From assembly GCA_016124525.1 (NCBI GenBank), contig WGNO01000041.1, forward strand, positions 1 through 64,000: DNA of 64,000 bases. Reading direction: 5' to 3'. The notes under the pieces were generated by a model, which worked only from the letters and a program-made list of their open reading frames with translations, searched no databases and had not been told where the DNA came from. Below are positions 1-8,566 of this stretch, one piece after another (positions within the stretch are counted from its first letter, which is position 1; each line of letters starts with the position of its first letter). The DNA is from Nostoc sp. RI_552 (GTDB lineage Bacteria; Cyanobacteriota; Cyanobacteriia; Cyanobacteriales; Nostocaceae). Position numbers and translations under genes: made by a program.

Positions 1-245
1 ATAAGAATGATTTCCTGGATTTAAGTATCCGTGAGTGGGTTTGTCCAAGTTGCCAAACAACCAATGACAAAGATGAGAATGGCTCACGAAGTCTAAGAGC
101 AGAAGGGATGAGAATGCTGTCAACAGATACCGTTATACACAAAGAATTTCAAGGTTGTGGAGAAACAGTAAGACTGGTTGGTACTTGTACCAAAAAGCCT
201 GTTTCTAGGAAGCAAGAATCTCCTGCTACACTGCTTTGCAGTTAG
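1..245 (+). CDS. TnpB-type transposon nuclease, C-terminal end (partial)
   Basis: The gene runs in from outside the window in the frame starting at base 3 and stops at TAG 243-245. The visible part has a CPSC pair followed by a DKDENGS segment. This matches the last zinc-finger cysteines and final RuvC acidic residue of IS200/IS605-family TnpB (usual form CxxC..DRDxNA). After that motif comes an Arg/Lys-rich tail of about 45 residues. TnpB is an RNA-guided nuclease of these elements. Whether the upstream part is intact cannot be seen. Family assignment rests on this short motif only. Confidence 0.72.
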   Translation, partial: KNDFLDLSIREWVCPSCQTTNDKDENGSRSLRAEGMRMLSTDTVIHKEFQGCGETVRLVGTCTKKPVSRKQESPATLLCS

Positions 246-262
246 CCGGGGAGTATCAAGCA
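209..262 (+). mobile_element. probable right-end hairpin of the IS200/IS605-type element
   Basis: At the 3' end of the TnpB frame there is a small stem CTGC/GCAG (231-234 with 238-241, loop TTT) inside an outer CTCC/GGAG pairing (220-223 with 249-252), followed by AGTATCAAG. Subterminal hairpins of this kind are the right end of IS605-type elements and overlap the end of the guide RNA of TnpB. The boundary is inferred; the left end lies outside the window. Confidence 0.45.
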
Positions 263-276
263 AACAGAGGAAACAG

Positions 277-897
277 ATGGAAACTAAACCAACAGAAGCA
301 TCACCAGCACTCGCCAAGATTCCTAATGGCTATGTCAACATCATGGGCTACGTGGATGAGTCAGAAGTTAATGGGCCCGGTTGTCGTGCTGTGATCTGGG
401 TGCAAGGTTGTCCGCGTCAATGCTCTGGGTGCTTTAATCCTGAGTCTTGGTCATTTAGGATTAACCAACTCATTTCTGTTGATTTTCTTGCGGAAAAGAT
501 TCTCAGGAAACCTAAGAATACGGGTGTGACGTTTTCCGGTGGAGAACCATTTTGGCAAGCTAGTGCTTTAGCGTCTTTGGCTCGTCAGCTCAAAGCGGCG
601 GGATTAAATGTCATGTCTTTTACTGGGTTTACCTTGAAGCAACTACAATCTGAATCTGCTCCGCCCAATTCCGCAAGATTATTAGCAGAACTAGATATTT
701 TGATTGATGGGCCTTTTGTGGAGTGTCTAGCTATTAATTCTCCCACTTCCTTGGTTTCTTCTAGCAATCAAGCGGTTCATGTTTTCAACCCAGACCTAAC
801 CAACCAAATGAATTGGGCTAGCGACCAAATAGAAATTCATATTCTCAAGGATGGGAGCAGAATTGTGACTGGCTATCAAGGCAGTTTGAGTAAATGA
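277..897 (+). CDS. 4Fe-4S radical-SAM protein, NrdG/PflA-like activase
   Basis: A 206-residue protein. The first ATG with a ribosome site (AGAGG at 264-268) is 277; the frame is open further upstream, but that part overlaps the TnpB gene. Residues 45-52 carry CxxxCxxC (GCPRQCSGC), the [4Fe-4S] ligands of radical-SAM enzymes, and residues 87-91 read SGGEP, the SAM-contacting GGE motif. Length and motif order match the short NrdG-type activases, which make a glycyl radical on an anaerobic ribonucleotide reductase or formate-lyase partner. No such partner is nearby, so the substrate is unknown. It follows directly on the transposon end and may be expressed independently of it. Confidence 0.8.
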   Translation: METKPTEASPALAKIPNGYVNIMGYVDESEVNGPGCRAVIWVQGCPRQCSGCFNPESWSFRINQLISVDFLAEKILRKPKNTGVTFSGGEPFWQASALASLARQLKAAGLNVMSFTGFTLKQLQSESAPPNSARLLAELDILIDGPFVECLAINSPTSLVSSSNQAVHVFNPDLTNQMNWASDQIEIHILKDGSRIVTGYQGSLSK

Positions 898-959
898 TTA
901 ATAATTGGTAATGCCTGTTTGAGAGGAGCTTCGCTAATGTATCAATTATGAATTACGAA

Positions 960-1628
960 CTAACTAGTGATTTGAGATTCGACTACACCTATAGGACAAG
1001 CAACCTTTGTGCCTCCTAAGCCACAATAGCCATTAGGGTTTTTGGCTAGATACTGCTGATGATAAGCTTCTGCGTAGTAGAATTCAGGCGCATCTAAAAT
1101 TTCTGTGGTAATTTTGCCATAGCCTGCTTTGTTCAAAGCTTGCTGATAAGCGTCCCGTGATGCTTCTGCTAGTTGCTTCTGCTCTGGGGAATAAACATAA
1201 ATTCCTGAACGGTATTGAGTACCAGTGTCATTACCCTGGCGCATTCCTTGAGTGGGGTTGTGGCTTTCCCAAAAAACTTTTAGTAGTTGAGAGTAACTAA
1301 TCACTTTGGAGTCAAACACAACTAAGACTACCTCATTGTGACCAGTCATCCCGGTACATACTTGATCATAAGTGGGGTTGGGGGTGAAACCAGCAGCATA
1401 ACCCACCGCAGTTGTGTAAACTCCTGGAAGTTGCCAAAATTTCCGCTCTGCACCCCAAAAGCAACCTAAACCAAACATTGCTTTTTCCATTCCTTCAGGA
1501 AATGGGGGCTTGAGTGGATTTTTATTAACATAGTGTTCATTGGGTACTGGCATTGATTTTGCCCTTCCTGGCAAAGCTTCTTCAGGAGTGGGGAGAGTCA
1601 GCTTTTTACCAAATCCAAATAATCCCAT
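960..1628 (-). CDS. msrA: peptide-methionine (S)-S-oxide reductase MsrA
   Basis: A 222-residue protein. The GCFWGAE motif places the catalytic Cys at residue 56; two more Cys near residues 202 and 212 (GYCGLGG and VACP) are placed to act as recycling cysteines. MsrA reduces methionine-S-sulfoxide in oxidised proteins using thioredoxin. The approximately 45-residue N-terminal lead before the core is common in cyanobacterial MsrA and has no clear signal peptide. The upstream gene on the same strand ends about 110 bases away. Assignment is secure. Confidence 0.95.
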   Translation of the reverse strand: MGLFGFGKKLTLPTPEEALPGRAKSMPVPNEHYVNKNPLKPPFPEGMEKAMFGLGCFWGAERKFWQLPGVYTTAVGYAAGFTPNPTYDQVCTGMTGHNEVVLVVFDSKVISYSQLLKVFWESHNPTQGMRQGNDTGTQYRSGIYVYSPEQKQLAEASRDAYQQALNKAGYGKITTEILDAPEFYYAEAYHQQYLAKNPNGYCGLGGTKVACPIGVVESQITS

Positions 1629-1741
1629 AGCCTTTAACCTTGATTTCTCATAAACTTCTTTACCTTAGTTAACATTGTAAAGAATCAAGCGATCGCTTGG
1701 AGAGTTTTCCCGTGTCATTGAAAGAAATTTATTTGGAATTT

Positions 1742-3889
1742 TCAAAGACAGGCGTGTACTAAAGGTAAAAGTCTACCTAATTGCTCTTGGCCGTTTACAG
1801 CCAATTCGCTGTGACATAAATAAACTTTTTCAGCGACACGAGAGAGTAAATCTGCCAAAATCCTTCGTAATCTTTCTTCTCCTAGAGAATTCTCATCTTC
1901 TGCTGTCCAAGGTTGCCCTAATCTATCTCGCAAGAACAACGGCGCTCCAAATAACGTTGCCGCACCACCTTTTGTCCATAGGGGAGAACCCACATCCAAC
2001 CAGAAATGCCAACGGTGAAATCTTCTACTCGAACGATATTGGAAAATAGTTGCCAAGGTGACAGCTTTTCTGGCCGGGCCGATGGGACGCAAGGGGTAAG
2101 GGTTGGCGGTGATAGTACCAAGTCGCAGTAGTCGTATAAATTCCGCCAGGGTTGTGTTAAGTTCTCCTTCTCCTGTTCTTGGAGTTGTTTGTCGTAAACG
2201 GGCGTCAATTTCCCAGTAGTGTTGAGCAGTTTCCAGTAATTCCCGCAGTGCTGCCATTTGGTCGTGAGGCGGGTTGCTATGTCTACACAAAAAATCCTGA
2301 ATTGCCAAATATAGCAAAGAAATAGGACTGGGAATTAAACGCTGTGCTTGCTGCCCTCGTTGTTTTTCTAACCACTGTAAAATTTCATCATAAGCTGTAG
2401 TGGCTGCATAGCCAATGCGATCCCAGCGCTCAAAAGCTCTAACTGGTAATAAATTGGGATAATCCGGATGAGGTGCAAAACAGTAATCTACTATTAATCC
2501 GGCACGTACTGGGTCGATGCGAGTGGGCAGTGCGGAAGAACTGTACAATACTTCTGGTTTTCTACTTAAAACAACTAACATCTCAGCTACAGCCTCGCGA
2601 TCTACCAGGCGACCTAAACCGGGATAGACTAGAGCGAGCATGGTAAGTAATGCTCGAATTACAGGTGAACTAATCAGGGGGCGTTGGTCGTTGAGGGATT
2701 CCACCAGGATATTTTGCTTGCCGAGAATTTCTATTAAAGTATAGCGAGCAAGGGCATCTAAACCTGGTGCAATAATTGCTACTTCTTCTGTTTTTACTTT
2801 TCCTGATTTCACAGCTTGAATAATTTCCTCGGCTGTTGCCCGTAACAATTCAGCGCGGGACTTGGTTTGAATTAACTGCACTGCTTCTGGTAAGGTTGAT
2901 AGTATTATTTGTTCAGAAACTAACTCTAGCATTGGGGTAGCGAGTTGCTCCATTAAACCAGGTGAGGGTGAATTAGTTAATGTCTCAATTTGACAACGCC
3001 CTGATAAATTTTTCAAATAGTTGGGATCTCCTCCCAATCCCAGGCGTACCGCACCATCAGGGTTATAACTAAAAGCCCCTACTGCACCTTGATCCAATAA
3101 AAAATCAAACAGTTGACGTGCTACCCCAGGATAATCATCGACATCATCTGCTAATACAGCTTGATAGCGTTGAGTGAGGTGCTGTTGGTAATAGCGATCG
3201 CTTAACAACTTTTGACTATACAGTTCAGTGATAATACCATAGGTAAGTAATCCCCTTTGTAAACACCAGTCGCGCCAATCGAGTAATAAAGATGCCAAAA
3301 ATTCTGGGTCTAAATCCATGGCATTTTCTTGCAAGCCTGTGTGTAAAATTTTGGCGATATCTTCACAGCGTGTACCACTGTAAGCAGCCAATTGTAATAA
3401 ATCCAAGATGCGACGTACCAAACGGTACTCATTCACTCCTGCACGGCGGAAAGTAGCTGTATTAAGTTGGGAATGCCAAAGTTTCGCGGCTAATTCCTGT
3501 TCGGTTTCCGGACGTAATCGTAGTGGAAATTGTGCTTTGAGATGTAAGGATTGAATCAATAAAGGCCAAAATAAAATTACTTCATCTTGAAAAAAACCAA
3601 GTATCGTCTTAGCCCGAACTGGATACTTGCCTTGAGTAGCTGTAACAATTTTATCAGCAAGTTCTCGGCGGTTCTCACTATTAGCGGCTAAAACCAAAAA
3701 TCCTGGCTCTGTCTTTGGCAAATGTAGAACTTGTGATGTTCCCTTGCTTTTTTTATTACTTTGTTTTTTAGTATAAAATGATCCAAAACTAAGATTTTCA
3801 CCTGACAGCCAATCACAAAAACTTTCTACCAAACGAGTTGTCTTACCACTGCGGCTCGCGCCAACAATCCAAATAGAATGAGAAATCAC
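1742..3889 (-). CDS. UvrD/AddB-like P-loop protein (helicase-related)
   Basis: A 715-residue protein with a Walker A at residues 10-17 (GASRSGKT). A VLADDVDDYPG segment resembles the DExx Walker B of SF1 helicases and is followed by a stretch ending in LGGDPN that parallels the GDxxQ motif. A later block (EEVAIIAPGLDAL, then SLNDQRPLISSPVIRALL) resembles the C-terminal UvrD/AddB core. Several helicase motifs look degenerate and no AddA-like partner is adjacent. It may be an ATPase or scaffold in recombination rather than an active helicase. Genus-wide annotations such as 'recombinase family' would fit, but I cannot verify them. ATG start at 3889; no strong ribosome site seen. Confidence 0.6.
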   Translation of the reverse strand: MISHSIWIVGASRSGKTTRLVESFCDWLSGENLSFGSFYTKKQSNKKSKGTSQVLHLPKTEPGFLVLAANSENRRELADKIVTATQGKYPVRAKTILGFFQDEVILFWPLLIQSLHLKAQFPLRLRPETEQELAAKLWHSQLNTATFRRAGVNEYRLVRRILDLLQLAAYSGTRCEDIAKILHTGLQENAMDLDPEFLASLLLDWRDWCLQRGLLTYGIITELYSQKLLSDRYYQQHLTQRYQAVLADDVDDYPGVARQLFDFLLDQGAVGAFSYNPDGAVRLGLGGDPNYLKNLSGRCQIETLTNSPSPGLMEQLATPMLELVSEQIILSTLPEAVQLIQTKSRAELLRATAEEIIQAVKSGKVKTEEVAIIAPGLDALARYTLIEILGKQNILVESLNDQRPLISSPVIRALLTMLALVYPGLGRLVDREAVAEMLVVLSRKPEVLYSSSALPTRIDPVRAGLIVDYCFAPHPDYPNLLPVRAFERWDRIGYAATTAYDEILQWLEKQRGQQAQRLIPSPISLLYLAIQDFLCRHSNPPHDQMAALRELLETAQHYWEIDARLRQTTPRTGEGELNTTLAEFIRLLRLGTITANPYPLRPIGPARKAVTLATIFQYRSSRRFHRWHFWLDVGSPLWTKGGAATLFGAPLFLRDRLGQPWTAEDENSLGEERLRRILADLLSRVAEKVYLCHSELAVNGQEQLGRLLPLVHACL

Positions 3890-3976
3890 AAATCCTCCCC
3901 TTGTAGATTTGCTAGTATACTTCGTGCGTTAAGTTAATGATAAGAATCACTAATAAATGCTAGATAATTACTTACG

Positions 3977-5296
3977 ATGAGAATACCAATTTTTAGCCAA
4001 AAAATTTACCCTTTTTTACTTTCTGCTTACAGATGGTACTTACTCACCCCAGAACGTTCCCTGGAAGCAGCTTATCAAGCAGCATTACACATTAAATCAA
4101 TCGAAGATAACTATTTTCATGGTAATAAAATAGACTTGAACTCAGCCATTTACAGCAACACTGTGATGGATTTTTTTGAGTCAGATTTAAGGCAAAAGTT
4201 AAAAATTGTCCGGATGCGACTGACAGAGTTTCGATCCAGTCGTTTTTTTTCTAATGAATCTCATCAAATATCTGCTCAAAAAACAGGGATAGAATATCCT
4301 AGCCCTAGCCTAATTTTAGATAAATTACAATTCATTGATCAAGTTATTTCAAAATACAATAACTTTAATAACGAGTTAAATTACCCTTTGGTAGTCAATC
4401 AAGCACAAATTGTTAAATTTCAGGGACTTACGTCTCCACCATCATCACAAAATTCACCAAATCAAAATTTAAACCCGAATAAAAAACAGCGAGGTAAGGC
4501 TGATACAATGGGGATATTACCCCGGTCGATTTTAAGTACTATCGGACGTTTGCAAGTTGAATTAGATCCAAACGCTGAACAAGATGTGGTGAGAAACTTC
4601 CGTCATAATCAAAGAAGAACGATAATATCAATTAGATTTATTTTACTACTAATTATAGTACCTTTGTTGACACATCAAATATCAAAGGTATTGATAGTAA
4701 GCCCTCTAGTTAACCATTTTAGAAATATAGAAACCGCACCAATATTTCTCAACTTAGAAATGGAAGAGGAAGCATTATTAGAAATGCAAAGATTTGAAGA
4801 AAAAATCAAATTTGAAAATATGATTAGTAGCATTCCTCGATTATCTACTCAAGAGATGGAAGTTGAGATGGAAGACAAAGCACGTGAAATTGCTGAACAA
4901 TTTCGTCGGGAAAGTGCCAACGCAATTAAAAATGTTTTTGCAGATATTTTCTCGGTTGGTGCTTTTATTTATCTCTTGATGATTAGTAAGTCTTCAATTA
5001 TGGTGCTAAAAGATTTCTTGGATCATATTGTCTATGGTCTCAGTGACAGTGCTAAGGCATTTATCATTATTTTGTTTACCGACGTATTTGTAGGATTTCA
5101 CTCTCCCCATGGCTGGGAAGTAATTTTAGAAGGTGTCTCACGTCATTGGGGCTTACCAGCTAATCGAGATTTTATCTTTTTATTTATTGCCACTTTTCCC
5201 GTGATTTTGGATACCATCTTTAAATACTGGATTTTCCGTTATTTAAATCGCATATCGCCTTCTGCCGTTGCTACCTACAGAAATATGAATGAGTAA
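3977..5296 (+). CDS. pxcA: proton extrusion protein PxcA (CemA/CotA family)
   Basis: A 439-residue protein. It has a soluble N-terminal half beginning with YRWYLLTPERSLEAAY, typical of PxcA, a variable linker around residues 150-180, and then a C-terminal CemA-type membrane domain. Hydrophobic segments lie near residues 212-232, 322-342, 355-375 and 395-420, with a charged stretch between the first and second. PxcA supports light-dependent, Na-linked proton extrusion and inorganic carbon uptake at the cytoplasmic membrane; the chloroplast homologue is CemA. The divergent upstream gene starts at 3889, leaving a shared 87-base promoter region. Confidence 0.88.
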   Translation: MRIPIFSQKIYPFLLSAYRWYLLTPERSLEAAYQAALHIKSIEDNYFHGNKIDLNSAIYSNTVMDFFESDLRQKLKIVRMRLTEFRSSRFFSNESHQISAQKTGIEYPSPSLILDKLQFIDQVISKYNNFNNELNYPLVVNQAQIVKFQGLTSPPSSQNSPNQNLNPNKKQRGKADTMGILPRSILSTIGRLQVELDPNAEQDVVRNFRHNQRRTIISIRFILLLIIVPLLTHQISKVLIVSPLVNHFRNIETAPIFLNLEMEEEALLEMQRFEEKIKFENMISSIPRLSTQEMEVEMEDKAREIAEQFRRESANAIKNVFADIFSVGAFIYLLMISKSSIMVLKDFLDHIVYGLSDSAKAFIIILFTDVFVGFHSPHGWEVILEGVSRHWGLPANRDFIFLFIATFPVILDTIFKYWIFRYLNRISPSAVATYRNMNE

Positions 5297-5302
5297 GATT
5301 CA

Positions 5303-5571
5303 TTAGTTTTGTTTGCTCCACAAAAGATCAACTTGATAACGGATTTCGTGCAAATAACGATGAAAGAATATCTCCTGTGGTTTTCGCGCTCTCGTTTGCA
5401 ACGCCCAGAACATTTCTAGCTAGTTCGGTTATCTGCTAAGACAATTACTTGCCAGTCGGGAGGAATGGCATCTTTATCTTCATGGGTTTTAATTTTTCTT
5501 GCTTCTTCTTCCTTGTCCACTTTCCTTACTTGTTTGCCAAGTCTAGCCCTATTATAAATCTCTGTGTAAAA
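5303..5571 (-). pseudogene. decayed transposase fragment
   Basis: On the minus strand, 5571-5416 reads as about 50 codons ending in a segment with IPPDWQVIVLAD, which recalls the 'W.VIVLADRG' block of DDE transposases. It is cut off by a TAG at 5416-5418. A second frame then stays open to a TAA at 5303-5305 (EMFWALQTRARKPQEI and onward). Neither frame has a start or a full domain. I read it as a frameshifted remnant of an IS4-like transposase. The family call is tentative. Confidence 0.4.
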
Positions 5572-5580
5572 AACTTACCC

Positions 5581-5632
5581 TTGTGAGGGGCATTCTACCC
5601 GCCTAGAACAGGCAAGATGCCTGTTCCACAGG
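5581..5632. repeat. dispersed hairpin repeat of the GGCAAGATGCC type
   Basis: GAACAGGC (5606-5613) pairs with GCCTGTTC (5619-5626) around AAGAT. A related but degraded copy, GGCGGGCAAGATGCTGACCC, occurs near 25354-25373. Hairpin repeats of this form are scattered through cyanobacterial spacers. Confidence 0.5.
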
Positions 5633-5739
5633 AAGATTAAAATACAACATTTTAGCCTTGCCACAGCAGTACCAACTAAAGATATTCCCACTTGTTGGCT
5701 TTCTATTTGTGTTCTTTGCGCCTCTGTGGTTCGATCTGT

Positions 5740-7017
5740 TTAAGTTGTATACTCCGCGTTAATTTTTACGTAGTCATAACTCAAATCACACCCCCAAGCT
5801 TGACCAGAACCATGACCATTACCAATGGTAACTGCAATAATCACAGGATTATCTGTTCTTTGCCATGAGAAATTGTTACTAGGGTCTCGAGGTAAAGAAG
5901 AATCAGCCGCAGTTTGTTTCAAATATGCACTCGCTGCTGCACGGTCAAATGGTACTGGTTGACCATTTTCTAACAACAAAAAATCCCCTAACTTAATTTG
6001 TAGGTTGTCTTGTTCAAAATTCACCCCCGCGCGTCCCGCGGCGGCGGCGATACGTCCCCAATTGGGATCGCGTCCAAAAATTGCAGATTTAACTAGAGAT
6101 GAACCTGCAATAGTTTTAGCAATTTGACGTGCGGAAACTTCATCATAGGCCCCAGTTACTTGCACTTCAATTAAGCAAGTTGCACCTTCACCATCACGAG
6201 CGATCGCTTTGGCTAAATGCTGACATAGTGCTGTTAACATTGCTTCTAATTTCTCGGCTTCTGCACCCATTTCGGTAATTGCTGGGGTCCGAGATTGACC
6301 ATTTGCCAAAGCAATTAAACTATCATTTGTGCTGGTATCACCATCAACAGTTATGGCATTAAAACTTTTATCAGCTGCCCTACCTAACATTTGTTGCCAC
6401 AGATGTGATGAAACCGCCGCATCACAGGTAACAAATGCTAGCATGGTGGCCATATTGGGATGAATCATCCCGGAACCCTTGGCAATACCACCAATTCGCA
6501 CTGGGCGATCGCCGATAGTTGTTTCTAAAGCAATAGATTTTTTGACTAAATCTGTAGTAATGATTGCCTTAGCTGCTGCATCTGAACCTGTTTCTGAGAG
6601 TGCTGCTACTACCTTAGGGATACCAGTGCGTAAGGCATCCATTTTGATTCGTTGACCAATCACACCAGTAGAAGCTAATAAAATTGATTCCGGTGAAATA
6701 TTCAACTCACGGGCTAAGATTTCGGCACTTTCTTCCGCATCACGCACACCTTGTATACCTGTGGAAGCGTTTGCTTGACCGGCGTTGCAGAGAATTGCAC
6801 GGGCGCTATGTTTGGCTTGCAAACGTTGGCGACAATAATCTACACAGGCGGCTTTAACTTGGCTAGTGGTGAATACACCAGCCGCCATCGCCTCTACATT
6901 TGACCATATTAAAGCTAAATCCGGTAATCCCGAAGGCTTCAGTCCTGCTGTGATTCCCGCCGCCTGATAACCCCTAGGAGCTGTAACACCACCACTAATT
7001 TCTTGCCAATCTGCCAT
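5740..7017 (-). CDS. argJ: bifunctional ornithine acetyltransferase / N-acetylglutamate synthase ArgJ
   Basis: A 425-residue protein starting at the ATG at 7017 (MADWQEISGG); an upstream in-frame codon at 7032 would add five residues that the family lacks. ArgJ transfers acetyl from N-acetylornithine to glutamate, recycling acetyl in arginine synthesis. It is made as a precursor that cuts itself before a conserved Thr. Here the site is MAT at residues 189-191 within HPNMATMLAFVT, giving alpha and beta chains with Thr191 as nucleophile. Arginine also feeds cyanophycin, relevant in a heterocyst former. Single gene with spacers on both sides. Confidence 0.95.
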   Translation of the reverse strand: MADWQEISGGVTAPRGYQAAGITAGLKPSGLPDLALIWSNVEAMAAGVFTTSQVKAACVDYCRQRLQAKHSARAILCNAGQANASTGIQGVRDAEESAEILARELNISPESILLASTGVIGQRIKMDALRTGIPKVVAALSETGSDAAAKAIITTDLVKKSIALETTIGDRPVRIGGIAKGSGMIHPNMATMLAFVTCDAAVSSHLWQQMLGRAADKSFNAITVDGDTSTNDSLIALANGQSRTPAITEMGAEAEKLEAMLTALCQHLAKAIARDGEGATCLIEVQVTGAYDEVSARQIAKTIAGSSLVKSAIFGRDPNWGRIAAAAGRAGVNFEQDNLQIKLGDFLLLENGQPVPFDRAAASAYLKQTAADSSLPRDPSNNFSWQRTDNPVIIAVTIGNGHGSGQAWGCDLSYDYVKINAEYTT

Positions 7018-7391
7018 TTTTATTATTCCCACAACTGCTAGCTGCTTGACTGGTGATTATACCAAGTCTTCACTCATTAATTGGTGGTTTGTTGTTGGTT
7101 ATTCATCTACGTTAGTGGTGATATGGAAGTAAGGATAACTACCTAGGCAAATCTCCAGATCATCAGGGTGCATCTACCTGGCACAGTATAACAGTTTTGC
7201 TATGAACAGTAATACCCATTGTTAAGCAGTCAAGAGATTTAGTCTTGAAAATATCCCTAAAACTACTTTTTGCAATACGAATTATTAATTTTAAATACTA
7301 ATTTTTTTCTATGAAGAGTATATATGTTATCTAGTGTGATATGTATAATTGCTATCATAAAATCATTTGACAAAGTATTTTATTTTCGAGT
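7018..7391. other. spacer between argJ and the CHAD fragment
   Basis: AT-rich spacer. The only promoter-like sequence I can point to is an extended -10 (TGTATAAT, 7342-7349) about 40 bases before the CHAD fragment, without a good -35. Nothing else recognisable. Confidence 0.3.
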
Positions 7392-7595
7392 ATGAAATCA
7401 GCAATAAAACCCCCAGTAAAAAGTTTCCAGGACTACGCTTATCAAGCAATTCAACAACACCTTAACAAAACCTTGAAATGGGAAAAACCCATTAAAAAAG
7501 ATGAAGACCCGGAAGCATTACATCAAATGCGGCTGGGGATGCGTCGCCTACCCACTGCAATCATTAATTTTGATAATGATATTACCGACGACTAA
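7392..7595 (+). pseudogene. CHAD-domain protein, N-terminal fragment
   Basis: A 67-codon open frame. Residues 12-58 match the start of a CHAD domain: FQDYAYQAIQQHL, then DPEALHQMRLGMRRL with the conserved His and the Arg-rich helix. CHAD domains bind polyphosphate and are normally 250-350 residues. Here the match ends abruptly after RRLPTAI. The last codons are unrelated and run into the 3' end of the convergent gene (overlap 7582-7595). I read it as a gene cut by a deletion or rearrangement at about base 7565. It still has an ATG start, so a short peptide could be made. Confidence 0.65.
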
Positions 7596-8238
7596 AAAAG
7601 CTGATGGGGGCCTCCAGGGATAATACATAAACACTACGTTGAGGAATCTGCACAACACGGATATTTTCTGCGGAACCTAAACCAGCGATAAACCCCACAA
7701 TGCTTCCCAGCATTGCACCCTGGTCAAACTGCCCTGGATCACCTTGGCTGAAAAAGCTCAAAGTATCCCCACCAATTTGACTCCAAATAGAACTATTTTC
7801 CACAGCTTTGTCATGAGCTCGTTTGTAGGTAATAGTGGTACCGGGAATTGTCTGACTTGATGCTTGAATAGCAACAATGCGACCATTAATCACCAAAGAC
7901 TGAGCGACAATTTTTACTCCCCCCTCTGTAGGTTTGAGGTTAATAGTTACAGGGGTATTTTCAGGAATTAAAACATTACCTTGATGATCTTCAATAGCAT
8001 TCGTTAAAGGAAGAGTTAGAGGATAAGCTTTGTCTTGTCCAACATCAATAGTTACCGACGCCGGAAATTCCACAATAATTGCTGTATCTTGAGGAATTAT
8101 GATTTCTTTACTAACTGCTTGGGTTTGAGATTGTCCAGTACTAGGCTGAGTAGGAATGGGTTGAGCGCTAGCTGGTAATGTGACAGAACCTAACAAGGAA
8201 ATGGAATAGCCAAGGGTCAACAAAATTTGTATTTTCAT
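7582..8238 (-). CDS. secreted or periplasmic protein of unknown function
   Basis: A 218-residue protein with a clear signal peptide: MKIQ, a hydrophobic core, and ASAQ at residues 23-26 as the likely cleavage site. A Pro/Thr/Gln-rich stretch follows, then a beta-rich domain containing IIVEFPASVTIDVG and IPENTPVTINLKP. The C-terminal region is Gly-rich (GAMLGSIVGFIAGLGS, about residues 174-190). This order recalls a cyanobacterial family of exported proteins loosely like the C-terminal region of TrbI/VirB10. I do not recognise a function. Confidence 0.7.
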   Translation of the reverse strand: MKIQILLTLGYSISLLGSVTLPASAQPIPTQPSTGQSQTQAVSKEIIIPQDTAIIVEFPASVTIDVGQDKAYPLTLPLTNAIEDHQGNVLIPENTPVTINLKPTEGGVKIVAQSLVINGRIVAIQASSQTIPGTTITYKRAHDKAVENSSIWSQIGGDTLSFFSQGDPGQFDQGAMLGSIVGFIAGLGSAENIRVVQIPQRSVYVLSLEAPISFFSRR

Positions 8239-8566
8239 AACCGTTTCTTCCTTGGGCTGGAATAGTGTGTTATGGATTTAAACTAACAGGGCGAATAACT
8301 AGCCTCAAACGCTGATTGAATCAACGATACAGCAACTCATCCCAAAAAAAAACAAGTTTAGGTTTATTAATCGGACTTATCAGTTTGCTCAAGTCCTACC
8401 ATGGGGTATGCTACGTAAACGAGAGGAATTAGATTAGGAGCAAGGTTTATACCCCGCTCCTAATAGACAAAAAATCCTTGTATTACAAGGTTGTCAAAAC
8501 TTTTCTCGTCGTGGATCCATTACGGTCTTTTTACTTAGGAAGGACACAGTCAAAGAGCTAGTCAAG
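8239..8566. other. spacer with a perfect 8-bp hairpin
   Basis: TTAGGAGC (8434-8441) pairs with GCTCCTAA (8456-8463) with a 14-base loop. No T-run follows on either strand, so it is not a standard terminator. No gene seen in the rest. Confidence 0.4.
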
